Shown here piece by piece: positions 13,511 through 24,432 of a stretch of DNA of 64,000 nt. The notes beneath the pieces were generated by a model. That model did no database searches. It saw nothing but the letters and a program-made list of their open reading frames with translations, and was not told the origin of the DNA. A program made the position numbers and the translations under genes. Position 1 is the first letter of the stretch. Each line of letters opens with the position of its first letter. Source of the stretch: Desmodus rotundus (lineage: Eukaryota; Chordata; Mammalia; Chiroptera; Phyllostomidae); assembly GCF_022682495.2 (NCBI RefSeq), contig NC_071396.1, forward strand, positions 18,969,735 through 19,033,734. The letters are read 5' to 3'.

Positions 13511-15811
13511 ACGTGGCTTTGAAAACTTAAAAAAAAAAAATAACATTAGTTTGGCAGAACCAAATAAACAACATCAACTGGGGAAATGTCATTCTTTCCA
13601 TCACTGCTAATTCCAACTTAGCATCCAGGTATTTACCATTTTTCTTATCACTTTGGTCTCTTCTTGGTGTGGATTCTTGGCTACAAACTGGAACGAAGTT
13701 CGTTTTACTATCACTAGCCATATATTTGTGCACGTAGTTAAAGCAGTAAAAACTTTATTGTTGCTTAAGGTTCTAGGGAATATTTTCTTTAACATAAAGA
13801 ACCATGGGAATTTTTAAACACATGAATCGAGGACTGTGTGCGCTCCTTCTCCAAAAGCCCGGGAGCTCTGCTGGGGTCCCGTCTCCTTTCTCCCTCAAGA
13901 GCACCCAGCCCAGCTGGTCTCAGAGCTCAGCAAACTCCAGCTGCCATGAGCCAGAGGCGTTGGAGACCCTAGTAGACAGGGTTTGATATTAAATGACTAA
14001 AAGGGAAGAGCTCTTTACGAAGCCTTGTAGCACACGTCAGACTTCAGTTTTCAACCTCCAAAAAACCAGTGTTCTTCCTTTGCCTCATTCAAATGAAGCA
14101 GATAAAAGTCAGTCTTCGTAGAGGAGGATTTTAAGTTATAACAATCACAGAAACAGCAAATATTCCATATCCTAAAGAACATGTTTTCAGCTTGCTTTTA
14201 ATGTCTGAGCTATAGAAAATGGAGTATGGGTTTCTGTGTTATGTGTGTGTGTGGGTTGTTGTTTTTCTTTTTGACGTTTCTCCCCTAGTGAGTTTCCTTT
14301 GTTCTGACTGCCAAGTTCGTTTTAAAGACTCTTTCTGGATATCTAGCAGTTAGAACAAATCCTATAGATTATTCAAAGAAATAATCAACTGAAGAGGCCT
14401 GGTACAGGCCTATTTTTTTTGTAGGAATATAACGTTTAAAAACTCAAATAGGTTCCCCCCCTCCTTTTTTTAGTTGGTAAATATATTTTCATATTTTAGG
14501 ATAGTCTTTACTTCACATAGAAAAGAACTATAACACAAAAATTAGGAAAAACACTGAACAGCATCCTAACACTACATGTACCTAATCTTAAGTGGTTTGG
14601 GGAAATCCCTGAAAGCAAACGAAACAACGCGGCATTCTTGTATCTTCGAGGGAGTCTATACCATTCACCCCAAAATGTGAAGAACAAACCTTTGTTAAAC
14701 AAATTAGAAATTGTAAGACAGGAAGAATGTATAAACCAGGCTTACTAAAATATTTTACGCTCAGTTGGTGCCAAAGCCGATCATTAGCTTGTAATTCCAA
14801 GGAAAATGCTGAGTATCAAAATTAACAAGACAGTTACAACGAGGGACTGAAGACCCCCAAATGAAAGTTGAAATAGCATCACTGACAACTTTCAGGAGAG
14901 CTGTGTTTATAATGACATTACTAGTTTTTTCAACTGTATTGAATAACTTTGCTTTCTTACAAAAGTGATTTGGCTATCCAAGAATACCCTTATTAATGAT
15001 TCATTACAGACGGATGTTTTACAAGTCAGACTGAGCATAACTTCCCATTGGTCTTGTTTCAAAATTAACTTGGCATTAAGGAAGGACCAGGACTGATCTT
15101 GAGGTGAGACGTGCCTTTTGAGACCCTTGATGCTCCTAAACTAAGCAGGTGTGAAGTTTTGTGCAATTTCGCTGATGAGCTCAGGCGGGTGACAGCCATC
15201 CGCTGCACAGTACAGGCAGCAACTAAAGCACCCAGCGACCCACAGAAGGTGCTGGAAGAAGGCACCTCAAAACATGACCGGTGGAATGACAGGCAATTTC
15301 GGATTATTGTGCACACTTTTACCCCATCTGAAATTAAAATACCAACCATTCTTTTATAGCCAGAAAACAATAAATGCATTTGCTTTTTGGAAAAAGGCAA
15401 TAAAAAATATGCAAAGTTCTACTTCTGCTATATAAAAAGGGCAAAAGGTTGATAAGACATTACAAAAATGTTCTGAGACTACCCAGTGTTGTTGCAGCTT
15501 AATAAGAATCCCTATGCCCATTACTTATGAGAGAAAGCAGCTCTCCCTTCTACCTCCCTGACAGGGGCTGTTTCTCAGCCTGCAGGTAAGATGTACTTCA
15601 CAGGGTGGATCCACGCTGCCGCCGTGACTACAAGTAACGCCAGTTCTACGGATCTGCTACCATACTGGGAGGCTCAAAGATCACTTCCAGACCCATTTTA
15701 TTACCTAAAAATCCTGTTCTGTATTTTCAAAGCTCTATAAGGTAATCTTAAAAATTCTAGTTAAACATTATACATACATGAAGGTAAAAATACAACTGAA
15801 GTCATTCTTAC

Positions 15812-15870
15812 CTGATGTTGCACATGAGGCTTCGTTGGGCAGTCCAAAGGGTGTGGGTCACACTCTTCAA
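15812..15870 (-). CDS. EDARADD: EDARADD shared coding exon 4
   Basis: Minus-strand exon of 59 bases between a TTTCCTAG acceptor and a GTAAGA donor. With the base from exon 3 it encodes VEECDPHPLDCPTKPHVQHQ and ends in phase 0. The human segment has the same length (20 residues) and begins AEECD, with a conserved cysteine at the LDCP/LNCP position. The second half has diverged (TKPHVQHQ here). The next human residues (the region before the death domain, and the death domain itself) are not found anywhere between position 1 and 15811 on the minus strand. The remaining exon(s) must therefore lie beyond the left edge of the window. I see no sign that the gene is broken. Confidence 0.92.
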
Positions 15871-16426
15871 CTAGGAAAACAAGAGACGCAAAGCTCGGTT
15901 AAAAAGAACACAGTCCGCGTGCGGTGAGGCCTAAGACTCCACGTGACATGCGGCCTGGACACCTGGCAGGGTCAGGACGGCCGGATCGTACCTGCCCCAT
16001 GGAGGCGCCTTGCCAAACAGTGCTCCTAACCAAGGGGACCAGCAAGGTTCCTGCCACCCCCTGCGTGGTGGGCTCCATCCCCACCAGGCCAGACTTGTTC
16101 CCCCTCTTCCCTCGGGGACCAGGGCCTGTCTTCCCCAGCACCTGGCTGCTCACTCTGGCCCCCTGTAGGGCCCGGTGTGGTGTTCAGGGTCCTTCTCCCC
16201 CAGGATGTGAGCACATGTGACTGACACACATCTGTCGATGTCATCTACCCAGTGTCAGGGGTCCTGTGTGTGGCCACCACCAAAACCCCAGGGCAGGGAC
16301 CCTCCTCGCAGACGGGATGAGCAAGAGGCACTCAAAACACATCCCCCTCTGACAGACAGCATATCAAATGCACCGTGTCATTCGTCTGTCTGACACTTTA
16401 CTAAGCCCTTTGGAGAGCCAAAGGAG

Positions 16427-16446
16427 GGGGGCGGGGGGGGGGGGGG
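16427..16446 (+). repeat. Poly-G run
   Basis: Six G, one C, then thirteen G. Such runs are unstable in length and prone to sequencing error. Confidence 0.9.
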
Positions 16447-17059
16447 CACTTGTCTTGCTAGCTCACCTCCCAGAAGCCACACCCAGCCGTTCCAGTCCTT
16501 CTGTGAACCTGGGGGTTGCCAGGAGGTCACAGGAGCAGGAGAGGCATGTGAAATGTCTGACACCTTTCAAAGTTCACGGTTAGGGAAGAACTTCCACCCT
16601 CGGGTTGTCCTACATGTATTAACTTCACGGGTCCCCACCATGCGGTGATGGTTGTACAGATGTGTTAAAAAACGATTTTGCTCCATCAGATTTTTATCTT
16701 TAACCTCAGAATTCCACATCACACTCTGAACTTGAAAGCTGACAGAAACACAGCGTGCTATAAAAGAAATGTTCGGTGTCATGTACGCTTTCAGAGTTAT
16801 AAAGCCTTAAACAGAGAACCATTTAACTCAGGGTTCAAAAGTGAAGACTGAACGACAGATTGATTCATCTGTTTATTTTTTCCCTTCGTTAACATTCATT
16901 CACCTATTGTGTGCTGGGCTGGCTGCCAGGTTTGTTCAAATAAGGGGCTATACTCACTCCCTCCTGCACCATTTAAACACGGTCTTCCACTGAGCGTCTA
17001 TGCGATATCCTTTAAGCAGAGAGGCAGAGGTCCTGCCTCAGCGTGTGTTCCTCGAGATA

Positions 17060-17180
17060 TAGTCCCCAGCCTTTCGCACCTGAGTCACCAGGGCAGCTTA
17101 TTAACCAAGTAGATTCCTGGGCTCCACTCCAGGCCTTACCTGGCACCTCAGAGACCCCTGAAAACTGACATCCGACAAGC
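17060..17180. mobile_element. Possible MER5-type hAT fragment
   Basis: CACCTGAGTCACCAGGGCAG and GATTCCTGGGCTCCACTCCA resemble the conserved blocks of MER5/hAT-Charlie non-autonomous elements. Decayed, so tentative. Confidence 0.35.
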
Positions 17181-19136
17181 ACTCCACAGATCCCCATGCA
17201 GCAAAAAGTTACAGACCTGTGGTCTCAGTCATACGGCTTCTCACGATGGCCAGGCTCATTCATAATGGCAACTCAGCATTTCTGTGAAACTGGGGTATTT
17301 TTTCCCAATACGATGTCAACTTGAATTTAAATGGCAACTCTTATGTGGTACCGCAAACACTCCTAAGGTTATCTCCCTGTCCTTTGCTCTCCGCAAAAGA
17401 GAAACAATTGCAGAGCCGTCAACTTTCTATTCATGTCCTAATTTGTGGGAGGGGGTTGGTATTTCTTTTATCGTAACAGGAGATGCCCCAGAGAGTCTTG
17501 GTGGAGGTAAGTGGGAGGGCGTGGAGGTGTGGAATGACCAGGACCAGACGCACGGCAAATCACGCAGGTGGTCAGGCGCTGGGTTTCAAGTTTGAACAAG
17601 AAAACCTATTAACGGGATTCTGCCACCTGCAAGGTGAGAATGCACAGGAGACCAACTAACTGGTCAACTTGTTATTTTAACAAGCGTGGACATTTTTACT
17701 TCTGAATTATTTTAGAGATTGCCTTAGTACATTTTTATTTTCTCCGAACTTTTTCAAATTGAGCTACTACTTCTACATTTAGTTAACCAATTGTTCTCAA
17801 AGGCCCCCAAATATCATCTATGCTTAAGTTCAAATTCCTCAAAATCATTAACAACAAAACCACTCTACTTTACTTCTCTTTTAACTTTAGATTCACTATA
17901 TAAATTTTTGAACAATAAAAGAAAAGAACGTTAACACCAGAAAAAATGAAGATGATAAAATGAGATGGATTCGTGATGTATTTATGTACGATTTCCCCTC
18001 ACTATGAACAGTGGCTCACAAATCAGAATGCTTTTTCCAAAGGCATTTTTCTCTCAAATGCGGGGTCACATTTCCTTCAGAACACTTGAGCCAGCATTTT
18101 CTACGAGACAAGAGATTCGGTTCCAATTTCTGTATATTGGTCCTGAGTTGAACTCAGCGCCTCAGATGCTCACGGGGCGTGTACCCCACCAGACACGAGG
18201 CCTGGCACTGTGACCCCTGAAGTCCCTGCCACCAGGGAAGGTGGAAGCTACATACTTGTTCCCATCAGGAAAACAAGCACAATAACATGTTTCACCTCAA
18301 AAACATGCTGATCGCTAAAATTAGACTGGATTTCCACAGCTGATCTATGGTAAAACCACATTACTCAAAACCACTCCAGTTTGGACTGCTTTAAGGAATT
18401 AGCTTCCTACGGTCGACGAATTACGTAAGAATATACTAGAAATATAATAAGGATTTTGTGAAACATGATTAATCTGCTAAAGAAAATAAATTCCGAGGAC
18501 TTTTTAACCATATGGAAATTGCTCAAGCTAATTACAAATGGTTCATTTACTAAATAAGAAGTGTCCCTAAAATTCATTTAAATGTCAGGGTCTGAGTTTG
18601 TACTTAATATAATTAGATTACATTTACTTTTAAATCTATAAACTAATCTCTTCACTAATTCATATGGGTTTTCTCTCCCTAAAAACAACATCAACGAGAA
18701 AATTACCATAAACATTTGATGATGATATCATTAAAAAAATACTAGCAGACATTAAGTTGTTATGTTATTGAATGCAAATGTTGAAGTGAGTATTGTTTAA
18801 ACTTCTAGACCTGGTCCATTACATGTAAGATGATATATTTCTTTGGAGATAAGAAATGATGTGCTTACTAACACTATTTCCACAGAAGATAGAGTTTTTA
18901 TAGCCACGTTTCTTGTCAACTCATCACCATTCTAATTAAAGTTTTGTCACAAGTTCCAGGAGAAACCCAACAGTATGGTTACTGTAGTATCAGGGTGCTA
19001 GGCAACAATCGTTTTCTCTCAAAACAGGAAATCTCATTTAAGGCTGATAAAGAAAAGATCTTGAGATAGACGGAACCAGGACAGTGTTTTCCCTGAGTCA
19101 GTGCAGCTCATCCTTTGTCTGAAATAGCCCCACTTG

Positions 19137-19336
19137 GGCCCTGGCTGGTGGCTCAGCGGGTTAGAGCGTCATCCCAAACCTCAGAAGGTTGAGGGTTCGA
19201 TCCCAGTCAGGGCGAGTACAGAAGGCACCAATCAAGGTCTCTCTCTCTGCCCCCACCCCCGCCCCCCTCTAAAATCAACAAACATATCCAAACATATCCT
19301 CGGTTGAGGATTCTAATAATAATAATAACAATAATA
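19137..19336 (+). mobile_element. VES SINE with AAT-rich tail
   Basis: Head CCCTGGCTGGTGGCTCAGCGG, B box GGTTCGATCCC, 3' end CATATCCTCGGTTGAGGATT then an AAT microsatellite. A 15-base target duplication (AAATAGCCCCACTTG at 19122-19136 and AAATAGTCCCACTTG at 19337-19351) differs at one base. Confidence 0.93.
19312..19336 (+). repeat. AAT microsatellite
   Basis: Interrupted AAT run forming the tail of the VES SINE. Confidence 0.9.
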
Positions 19337-19654
19337 AAATAGTCCCACTTGATGACACTCTGCTATGAAAGCTTTCGACAGTCCTCAACCCTGATTTCTC
19401 ACAGTTCTTTGGCCATGTTCCCTCCACCTGGCTGAGGCTCGTGTGTGTCAGGCACACCATCCCAGGCTCGGTCCCCTGACGTCTCACAAGTACCTGAGAG
19501 GTGGATGCTCACGTGTCCTGCCTGCGCTGCAGATGGGAACCTGAGACCGGAGGCCAGCAGTCACCACGGAGCCCACGAGGGCTGGCGGTGTGGCTGGGCT
19601 CCATTCTCTCATCTGTGTGTCACTGGCAGGCACACCAAGCTTTGGAAGCTTTCC

Positions 19655-19790
19655 GGTCTGGCTCTCAAAGTGAGGTCTGGGTCCCAGCCACTTAGTATTA
19701 GAAAGTAGGTCCCCTGGCCTGACCCCGGACCACCCATCATGATTTCAGGGCAGTGGGGCCTAGGATCTGCATTTTAAACAAACACCACAC
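19655..19790. mobile_element. Possible MER5-type hAT fragment
   Basis: CTCAAAGTGAGGTCTGGGTC, TAGGATCTGCATTTTAAACA and the spacing between them resemble MER5/Charlie non-autonomous DNA elements. Confidence 0.45.
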
Positions 19791-21060
19791 TGAAGTCTTC
19801 AGTGTCACCCAAGACTGTGTCCCATCTGCGCCTGGCTGCTGGGCTCACGCCGCCCACTCTCCCGCAGAACTGGAGAACCACAGCCTGGGGACTCAGGACA
19901 CTCAGAGGTCATCCTTGGATAAGGGGGGCAGTGAGCACGCCAGAGCCTCCCCTAATAGCCGGGAGTGGGGCTCACACCCAGTCTTTCCTCCACCACTGCC
20001 ATTCCCTGGACACACACTGGAAGAATCCTCTGATGCTATAATTTCAGGAAGCTGGGGAAGAGTCTGGTTAGCAGGGACTGGCAGGGAGGGGAGACTTGGC
20101 AGAGCCCCGACGTAAGCACGGGTGGGCCCTGGCAGGAGCTCCCACCCACCTTCAGTCAGTGACCCTGTGACACCCAGCACTGGAGGTGCTGCTGGGAACC
20201 CACAGTGTGTGCTGGGAAGTGTCCTCTCCAGGAAGCAGCGGATGTGGGCAGGGCAGCTCTGAAGCTGGTCAGATTGACCGCTCCCCACTCTCCTCTCTGG
20301 GTTGTCAGCAGAGCGCAAGCTAAAGGCTCCAGTGTGGCAACCAGCAGCCCGACCTCCCAACCAGGAGAGGCAAAGCCTCGCCCCCTCTGTGGTCCGCACC
20401 ACCCTCATGCGTCAGAGTGTGGCCATGAAAAAGAGCTGTTTTTGCTTTGGGGCCTGACAAGCTGCCCTCCTTTGGAAACAGAATCGGTGTTCCTGTGGTT
20501 TGGGTGGAAATGACGGTATACCCCTCCACACCCACCCAATCTCAAGGCTCAGGCCTGGTGACCACACAGCCAAACTGCTCATGTCGCACCTGTGGGGGAA
20601 GGTCCCTCTCTCTCGACCATCGTGAGCAGCACCAAGTGAAGCTAACAGAGTCGGGGACCATCTTCCCCCACTGTGGGGAAAGCCAGCCTGAGGACAGAAG
20701 ACGGAGCCGGAGAGAGGGAGCCAACGCCGCCCTTCGAGTGCCTGCAGCTGGCAGGGCCCAAAGACCTTAAGCCAATAAGTCTCCCCCCGACTTTTTAAAA
20801 CTAACTTCAGTGAGGCTTCTGTCACTTGTAACCCAGAGTCCTGCAGGGTGTCTTCATTTCATGCACATGGAAAACACCAAGGAATTTCATGTATGATGTT
20901 ATAAATTAATTTATATATTTTAATAAGAGAATTCACGCCTGAGATAATCATCCAGAAAAGCCATTTACAATTTTAACTAATGAAAAGTTACTTTCACTAG
21001 TGTTTCATTCAAGATAGTACAATAATCATAAGCTCGCGTAGTTATGTTAACTGTACATAC

Positions 21061-21100
21061 CTTTAGGGAGTCCCGTGTCTTGAATAGGGTATTTGTCTGA
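21061..21100 (-). CDS. EDARADD: EDARADD shared coding exon 3 with PIQDT motif
   Basis: Minus-strand exon of 40 bases between a TTTCTACAG acceptor and a GTATGT donor. It encodes SDKYPIQDTGLPK plus one base (phase 1). Human EDARADD has SDKYPIQDTELPK at this place, so a single residue differs. PIQDT fits the PxQxT pattern of TRAF-binding peptides, and EDARADD is reported to carry such a TRAF-binding consensus. Its strong conservation, set against the drifting exons on either side, fits purifying selection on that docking site. The exon is too short to appear as an open reading frame and was found from its splice signals and the protein match. Confidence 0.95.
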
Positions 21101-24100
21101 CTGTAGAAACCAACAAAAGAGCACAGTTATTTTTAAACACCACAGTCAATTGTAAGCTCAAAGTAAAAGAAAGCTTCGTCTTGGGAAAATCATGATTTTA
21201 ATTCAAAACTTCGCACATTGTTAGCCTTGGACTTATCACTAGGGCTGACCCACAGCTGGTGTGTGTTCTCCACTTACAGAAACAAGATCAAGGTTGACGA
21301 GGAGTTAATGTGGGAACATGAAGTACAATAGCCTTCCTGATTTCCTGAGCTCTGACCACTGCACCGCACTTCCTCTCCTGCCTGCAGCGCTAATTTCCTC
21401 CAGCCTAAAACTGAGGGGCACTTGTTTTCATGAACTATGGGGATGCGCTCATTTTTGTCGCGGTGTCCTGGGCAGTCCTGTCTGTGACAGCCCCGTCCTG
21501 CGTTCAGTCACCATCCCGCTGGCTGCAGAAAGATCTGCAGACCGCTCAGGCACCAGGCTCAGCTACGCACAGTGCCCCGTGCCTTCACCGAGCACCGCAC
21601 TGCGGCAGCGCACTCACAACCACACGTTTCTCTGTTGGCGCCCACAAGCACCCAGGTATGGAATGTTCTGGAAGCGTTGCCTTCAGATTATACCAGTAGT
21701 CGTTCTCTGAAGACTTCCATGAGTAGGGTGAGAGTGTGCCCAGTTCCCCACCTGGCCCTCTGACCCAGGGGGGTCCACTGTCCCACAGCCTAACTAAGCT
21801 GCACCTTCCAATCCTCCCATGGGCCTCCCCCTTGGACAGAGGACAAAAACAAACAAACGTGAAATGAAGGATTTTGTTTTAAATGCCTTTTTTGGGAGGT
21901 TCTTTGGAGCTGGGCAGTAAAGTTTCAGGACGTCTAGAAGCCTCCAACCCCTTTGCACAAAAGCAATCGACCAATCAATCATCAATCACAGAGAACTTGG
22001 GAGTCAATTTTCCCCCAGACGAAATCCTTCTCGACACCCGCTCAACAGAAAAACACACCTATGTGTCAACACTTCCCAGGCTCTCTGTACATTATTTGCC
22101 TGTTTCCTGGGAAAGACAAGAGCAGGGCCCAGGCTTTGATTTGTGTCAGCTAAACAGCTGCAAGTCTGCAGGAATGGACACACGGACTGGGGAGGGCAGG
22201 TTTCCTGGAGAGACTGACATCTGAGCTAGGCCTAGGGGCAGCCGGGGACAAGGAGGCCTGAGCGAAGGACGTGGTGAGTGCAGACAGTAGCCCAGAGGAG
22301 CAAGGCCAGGTGGGGAGCAGAGTGGCCAGCCGGGTGTGGAAGGCTGGCCAGAGGGAGGCAGGGATGCACATGGAGGCAGAAGAGGAAGACGGGGGTGGGT
22401 ACCACACACTGAGGCCAGTTACAACGAAGCCCTGGAAGGAAGGCAGAGGGGTTCAGGTGAGAGCTGAGCTCACTACACCCTGCCACCTGCCTGAGCCCAG
22501 CTCTGCACGGGGGGTGATGGCTGGCACAGTCTTGCGTGAACTCAGACAAGCAAGCAACCCAGCACAGCTTGGTAGAAAGTAGGGACGAGTGACCAGGAGG
22601 GAGAACCCAAAGGCCCCAGGGCAAGGGGAAGGAAGCTGCATAATCAGGAAACCTTGACCCCGAAGGAGGGTGGCAGGAGTTCATCAGCTGAGGATGCAGG
22701 GAGGGAACCGAGTTACAGGTGCCCCGGGAAGGTATGAGGGTGAGGGGCTACCTGGGGAGCAGCAAATAGCTGTTCATGACCGGCTCTCAGAGGGATGCTG
22801 ACCTCACTGGACACGCTAAGGAGTGTGACTTAATCCCGGAGGCTGCAGGAATGTTACGGGATGAACTGTGCCTCCCCCCAAGATATGCTGAAGCCCTACC
22901 CCCCAGTACCTCAGAATGTGACCTCACTGGAAATAGGGCCGTTGTAGATATAATTAGCTCAGATGAGGTCATACTAGAATAGGATGAGCCCTTAATCTGA
23001 CGTGACTGATGTCCTCACAAGAGGAGAGAGACAGACACGGAGCTATGGGAAGGAAACAGCCTCATGCCCACGAAGAGAGAAAACGGAGTGGCGCAGCCCC
23101 GGGACACCAAGGACGGCCGACAGCCACCAGAAGCTGGAAGAGGCAAGAGGGGGTTGTCCCCTGTGGGTTCAGAGGAAGCACAGCCCCGCGGGCACCTTGG
23201 TCTTGGGCTTCTGGCTCCAGAACTGGGGGATGATACGTTTCTGTAGTTTACAGCCTTTCAGGCTGTGGGGCCTCGTTACAGGGGCCCTAGCAAACTCGCA
23301 CAGCCGCGCTTCAGAAAGGGCACTTTGCGAAGTGCAGTGCTTAGAGGCAACTGAGGTGAGAAGCAGGAGGAATGGCTCTGAGGGAGGGAGACCTCGGGCA
23401 GGGAAGTGAGTGGGGCCCCAGGCAGCCACAGGTGGGGCAGTGGGGCGGGTCCTAGGACACGGTCACAGGGGCGTTTGCATTGTTTTGTGGGAGTGAAGAC
23501 AATGGCATCTGTTCCTCCTAAATTCCACTGGGCGTCCCAGCTCAATCCCCTTCACTGCCCGCTCTGACCATGGCCGTGAACACAAACGCTGCAGGTCTCC
23601 CAGACACCAACGGGTCCCGTGACTCACCGGACTTACAGACACTGAATTTTACCACACTCAGCGCATTGGTTGTCACTTAAGTACTCAGCCACATCCTCCG
23701 GCCACTCTGGACAAAGGCCCGTGCCTCACACTGTAGGCCAGTAACACATGCCCCCTTGTCTCGGCCGGACTTGGTCCTGAGCCACAGGCGGCACGCACGG
23801 CAGAGCAGGGTGACTTCAGACACAGCCCTTAGCGCCCACTTCCTCGTGGGTAGCATGAGGATGCAAGTACCCCACCCCACCATCTCACAGGTGGATGCAG
23901 AGCCACGTACGTGGAGGCCAGGTGTGAGTCCCTCCAGGGCTGTTTCCAGGCCCACTGGGCCTCAGTGTCCACAAAACGGGCAGTGCCCACCTTCCAGGGG
24001 CCTGTGGGGGCTCCGTCACCGGAAGGTGGTCCTATGTTTTCCTTCAACCTCAAGTTAGACGTTTTGCAGAGGGGGGCAATTACACAGGGACAGCATTAAA

Positions 24101-24373
24101 GGGAGACACGCAGACAAAGCTCTCCCACATCCGAGACGTTCACTTCTGCCAGGTGTCAAAACAAGAGCTGAGTTTAGCCGCTTCCAGCCTGGAGAAACCC
24201 AGAGCTTATTTGGGTCATGGAGATTCCCATGATAAAGAAACTTATCTCGGGAAAATATCACTCGGGGGTTTCTGATCTTCATGGGAATAATGAGTAATAA
24301 AAACTGTGAAGAAATAACACAGGGGGAAAGGAAAAACAAGAGTCATGGCTGACGGGTGGAATCTGTGACCTAC
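21101..24373. other. EDARADD intron between exons 2 and 3
   Basis: Non-coding. The only recognisable element is an LTR of MaLR type at about 22852-23302. The flanking 22190-22780 is purine-rich and looks like an old, unclassified repeat. Confidence 0.75.
22852..23302 (+). mobile_element. MaLR-type solo LTR
   Basis: Runs from TGTTACGGG to about CTCGCACA. Ordered blocks include AGTACCTCAGAATGTGACCT, ATATAATTAGCTCAGATGAG, GATGTCCTCACAAGAGGAG, AGCCACCAGAAGCTGGAAGA, and GGCTCCAGAACTGGGGGATG near the end. No internal viral sequence is present. The exact subfamily is uncertain. Confidence 0.75.
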
Positions 24374-24432
24374 CACGCTGAAGGGCAGGGTGCTGGGGTC
24401 CGTGTCCTCCACGGGCTCCTCTGCCATGCGAC
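24374..24432 (-). CDS. EDARADD: EDARADD shared coding exon 2
   Basis: Minus-strand exon bounded by a CTGCAG acceptor and a GTAGGT donor, 59 bases long. It completes a glycine codon from either first exon and then reads R-MAEEPVEDTDPSTLPFSV, ending in phase 0. The core EPVEDTDPSTL is identical to human EDARADD as I recall it. The human ending SFNM is here PFSV. The segment lies in the acidic, probably disordered N-terminal region that precedes the C-terminal death domain. An in-frame ATG at the start of the exon could serve as a downstream start, though nothing here shows that it is used. Neighbouring exons lie 9.2 kb upstream (B) and 3.3 kb downstream. Confidence 0.95.

Larger units (their letters stand above)
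1..15811. other. EDARADD intron downstream of exon 4: non-coding, repeat-containing
   Basis: No exon of EDARADD or any other gene could be recognised here on either strand. The stretch holds an L1 3' end (1235-1665), L2 pieces, a MIR (7096-7315), two MaLR-type LTRs, two VES SINEs and a small L1 3' piece near 13400. Between these, 3000-6900, 11000-12300 and 13560-15800 look like unique intronic DNA. GC content varies strongly, with GC-rich blocks at 1-1200 and 9500-11600 that lack CpG-island character. Confidence 0.7.
15871..21060. other. EDARADD intron between exons 3 and 4
   Basis: Non-coding. It holds a VES SINE (19137-19336), an AAT microsatellite, two poly-G runs near 16430 and possible MER5-type hAT fragments near 17060 and 19655. 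The segment 17640-18990 is AT-rich and appears unique. Confidence 0.75.
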
